In this document: in pieces, positions 61,637 to 64,000 of the stretch
Position numbering within the stretch: position 1 is the first letter of the stretch
Layout of the letters: each line of letters starts with the position of its first letter
NCBI GenBank assembly: GCA_024734555.1
Contig: JANPWX010000060.1
Location: 3,199,571-3,263,570 of the forward strand
Source of the DNA: Trochalopteron elliotii
Taxonomy: Eukaryota; Chordata; Aves; Passeriformes; Leiothrichidae
Length of the DNA: 64,000 nucleotides
Reading direction: 5' to 3'
Made by a program: the position numbers and the translations under genes
Notes under the pieces: generated by a model
What the model saw: the letters and a program-made list of their open reading frames with translations, nothing else
Databases searched by the model: none
Told to the model about the DNA's origin: nothing

Positions 61637-61672
61637 GGGGCCCTTCCAACCCTAACAATTCTGTGATTCTGT
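61637..61672 (+). mobile_element. CR1 LINE 3' terminus
   Basis: GGGGCCCTTCCAACCCTAAC followed by AATTCTGTGATTCTGT is the sense-strand 3' end of CR1, including the two-unit ATTCTGTG-type terminal repeat that CR1 reverse transcription primes on. The element is therefore on the plus strand and ends at about 61672. Only about 36-45 bp are recognisable, because the copy is severely 5'-truncated or its upstream part is too diverged. Confidence 0.8.
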
Positions 61673-64000
61673 AAACTCTGATATTGTGTCTTTATTTCAA
61701 TATGTAGAGGCAGCACCTGAATACAAACAAGGAGAGGAAAACTGAAGGAGGAGCATAACTTATATATTCTCTGCTAAAAAGTGTGAAAGAAAGGCAAAGT
61801 ACCCTGAAGTTTGTTCAAATCTTTACAAATATTGCTGAGAAGGAAAAAAAGTACATGAAGAGAGAATTCTGTGTGAATTAAAATTACTGAGCTGAAGTAT
61901 AAGTGGCCAGCTCAGGACCTGTCTAAACCTAATGTGCCACAGTAAATCATATAATCCCCTGTTCTTTAATTTCTGCTTCCAGACAAATAGAAGAACCCCT
62001 GGGAGACTGTGGCCCAAAACAGAAGATGGTGACATGAACTTACTATTTATAACTCAGGTAGGCAATATACCTTGAGATTGATTTTTGCTGACACATGAAG
62101 CACGACTAGAGTGAGGTTTAGGAAATAACTCCTGCCCTCAGCAATTAATTCTTCTAGATTCTGTATGCAGAACAGATTATAGAGAAATACAGAGAAAGCA
62201 TAGACAAACATGTTTTTGAAAGTATGATTTACCCTCCTTTCAAATATAAGAAAAAAAATGGAAGTGGGAAAGGGAAGCAGCAGTCATGGTATAGTGATTT
62301 TTCAACCAAAACCACATTGAAAATGATACATGTAAGAGAACATGTAATACTTTTCATTACTTTATTTGCTATCAGTTAGGAGATCAGAGAGCCAAAAACC
62401 AGTTATTGTGATTCGAAATCTATGGAATGCAGTTATATGGAAGTACTGGTTAAATGAATAGTTACTGCAAGGGTTGAATTGGCTCACTTAGGATGGACAC
62501 TGCCAGAAATGCTTGCACTTGTGTTGGGCCCACTGTCCAACAGTGGTTTAATCAATAATCAAATTATCTACTTTATTGTGTTTGCACAATAAGAATAGTG
62601 CAGTTCATGTCACCTTCTATCTGATGAGCTGTCGTGACTGAACCCCAAAGTCACTCAGTGAAACAACTGCTGAGGAAATGGGGTACCTTGGGAGAAATTC
62701 AGTGATGCCCTTCCTCAGTAAAGGTGCACAGAGCACTGTGGAGCTGGGAGGACACATGGCTTAAAGAGATGCCCTTGTTCCTGTCTGATTTTCAGGATTC
62801 CTGTGGCAGTCACCTCAAAATAAAAAGCTGCTGATTAACACAATCTAAAACCTGGGAAGCTAATAAATAGTGTTAAAAACAGACCATCTTTCTCCTCACT
62901 TGGACTTGTAGCCAGTAGTACCATGCTGAGAACAGGATTTGAGAGTTCAGCTTAAGGTTCACAGTCCTTTACAAAGTACAAACTTCGTAAGTGATTTGAC
63001 ATGCCCTCCAATATAGAAACTGTGACAGTGGCAATCTTTGCCTTACATACCTATTGTATATCCCAAGTATTTTTCTGGAGGTATAAATTCAGAGAAGTTC
63101 TTGTCCCTGAAAATCTGCTTATTAAATTTTGAAGGTAAGAAAAAAATGGAAAGCAACCGATAGTGAAATATTTTTTAAATTTTTCCAATTTTGCCATGTT
63201 GCAAGAAAGGAAACACAGGTGAACAGTTTTACTTAGAGAATGTATGTGCTAATTTGTCCATGAAAATTAAGGGATATCCTTTACAGATTGAGCAATATTT
63301 TTTGCTTGAAATGACACAAATATATACTGTATTGTCATACATAGTCACTATCACTTGTGAAAGATTGATAACACACCAAACAGAAATAGACTACAGTTTT
63401 AAAGTCAAATAATATGAGGAATAAAGTGCTTGCATAATAAATTTAATGTACCCTAGATTTTATTCAAGAGCCATGACAATTACATTTTAATTAAGTTGAA
63501 AAATAATCAGTATTGGTTTTATTTTTTTTTTTCTGGCTTTCCATCTTTTTGTAATAGAAGTGATCTGCAGAAAGAGGAAGACCTGAAGAACAGGAGCATG
63601 ATGTCATTTTGGCAGTAGTCTTAAAAATATTTTATCCTTTTCATTTTGAAGTACAATCTGTAAAATTGCTTAGAGTGAAGAACAGAAAAAAAAAGAGATT
63701 GCTCTTCATCAGGCTAAGCATGCTTCTTTTTAGTGCTCTAAAAGCTTTCATTGCATCTCTTTTCTGATCTTAGTTAGCATTAAAAACTACACAGTAGAGG
63801 ATAACAAAGAGGGTCAGCTCACCCACTCAAAGGGGACACATAGAAAAGAGCAGTGGCAATGCACATGTCCTTGAAGCCATGGGATTTCTGCTACACCCTC
63901 CAAAAGACAGAGCAAACACTGATGTGTGCAAGGTGAGGTGCCAGCGAGGTAATCACACAGTAAACCAAAGACTTGTAATGTAGATGCTACAAAGCTCATC
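61673..64000. other. Noncoding stretch, no gene seen
   Basis: Only short chance frames. Near 62520-62600 two small perfect hairpins (CCACTGT/ACAGTGG at 62530-62546 and TTATTGTG/CACAATAA near 62572-62591) flank an AATCAATAATCAAATTA word. A T-rich run lies near 63518-63532. No gene or repeat recognised up to the window end. Confidence 0.55.

Noticed and set aside
62530..62591. Two small hairpins as a possible structured RNA.
   Set aside because: Stems of 7-8 bp with 3-4 nt loops are too short for a microRNA or snoRNA and are common by chance.

Overview
The window looks like noncoding DNA from a vertebrate, most likely a bird. It is AT-rich and CpG-poor. It carries short 5'-truncated fragments of CR1-type LINE elements whose 3' ends show the typical ATTCTGTG-type terminal repeats, and one LTR of an endogenous retrovirus. 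Interspersed repeats are sparse, which fits a bird better than a mammal; turtles and crocodilians also carry CR1 and are not strictly excluded. The two single ambiguous bases (30406 and 60797) point to a draft genome assembly.

I find no protein-coding gene or exon I can support. The open frames are all short (about 60 to 150 codons). They lie on both strands, overlap one another, usually have a stop directly upstream, lack plausible splice-site pairs, and resemble no family I recognise. The longest ones lie in a GC-rich minisatellite where the repeat itself keeps several frames open. I see no tRNA, rRNA, snRNA or CRISPR. The window is best read as a gene desert or part of a very large intron.

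Layout: 1-6.9 kb is unremarkable noncoding DNA. 6.9-7.2 kb holds the clearest CR1 fragment (minus strand). 9.4-9.8 kb holds a solo-type LTR with TATA box and polyadenylation signal. 17-21 kb has small tandem duplications, a 32-nt pure polypurine run and a (GT)n microsatellite. 25.8-26.05 kb is a 200-bp purine-rich tract. 26.9-27.4 kb is a candidate regulatory block with a canonical G-quadruplex motif. 29.6-30.9 kb is the most structured part: a CpG-containing GC-rich minisatellite followed by a cluster of GATA motifs, a GATA inverted repeat and a TATA-like box. 33.1-33.8 kb is a second GC-richer island. 54.4 kb holds a strongly strand-asymmetric G/T tract. 58.1 kb has an AATAAA plus poly(A) arrangement resembling the end of a retrocopy. 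61.6 kb holds a CR1 3' terminus on the plus strand.

No set of genes works together here. If the window has a function it is probably regulatory (distal enhancers of a flanking gene). That is inference and depends on cross-species alignment, which I could not run.
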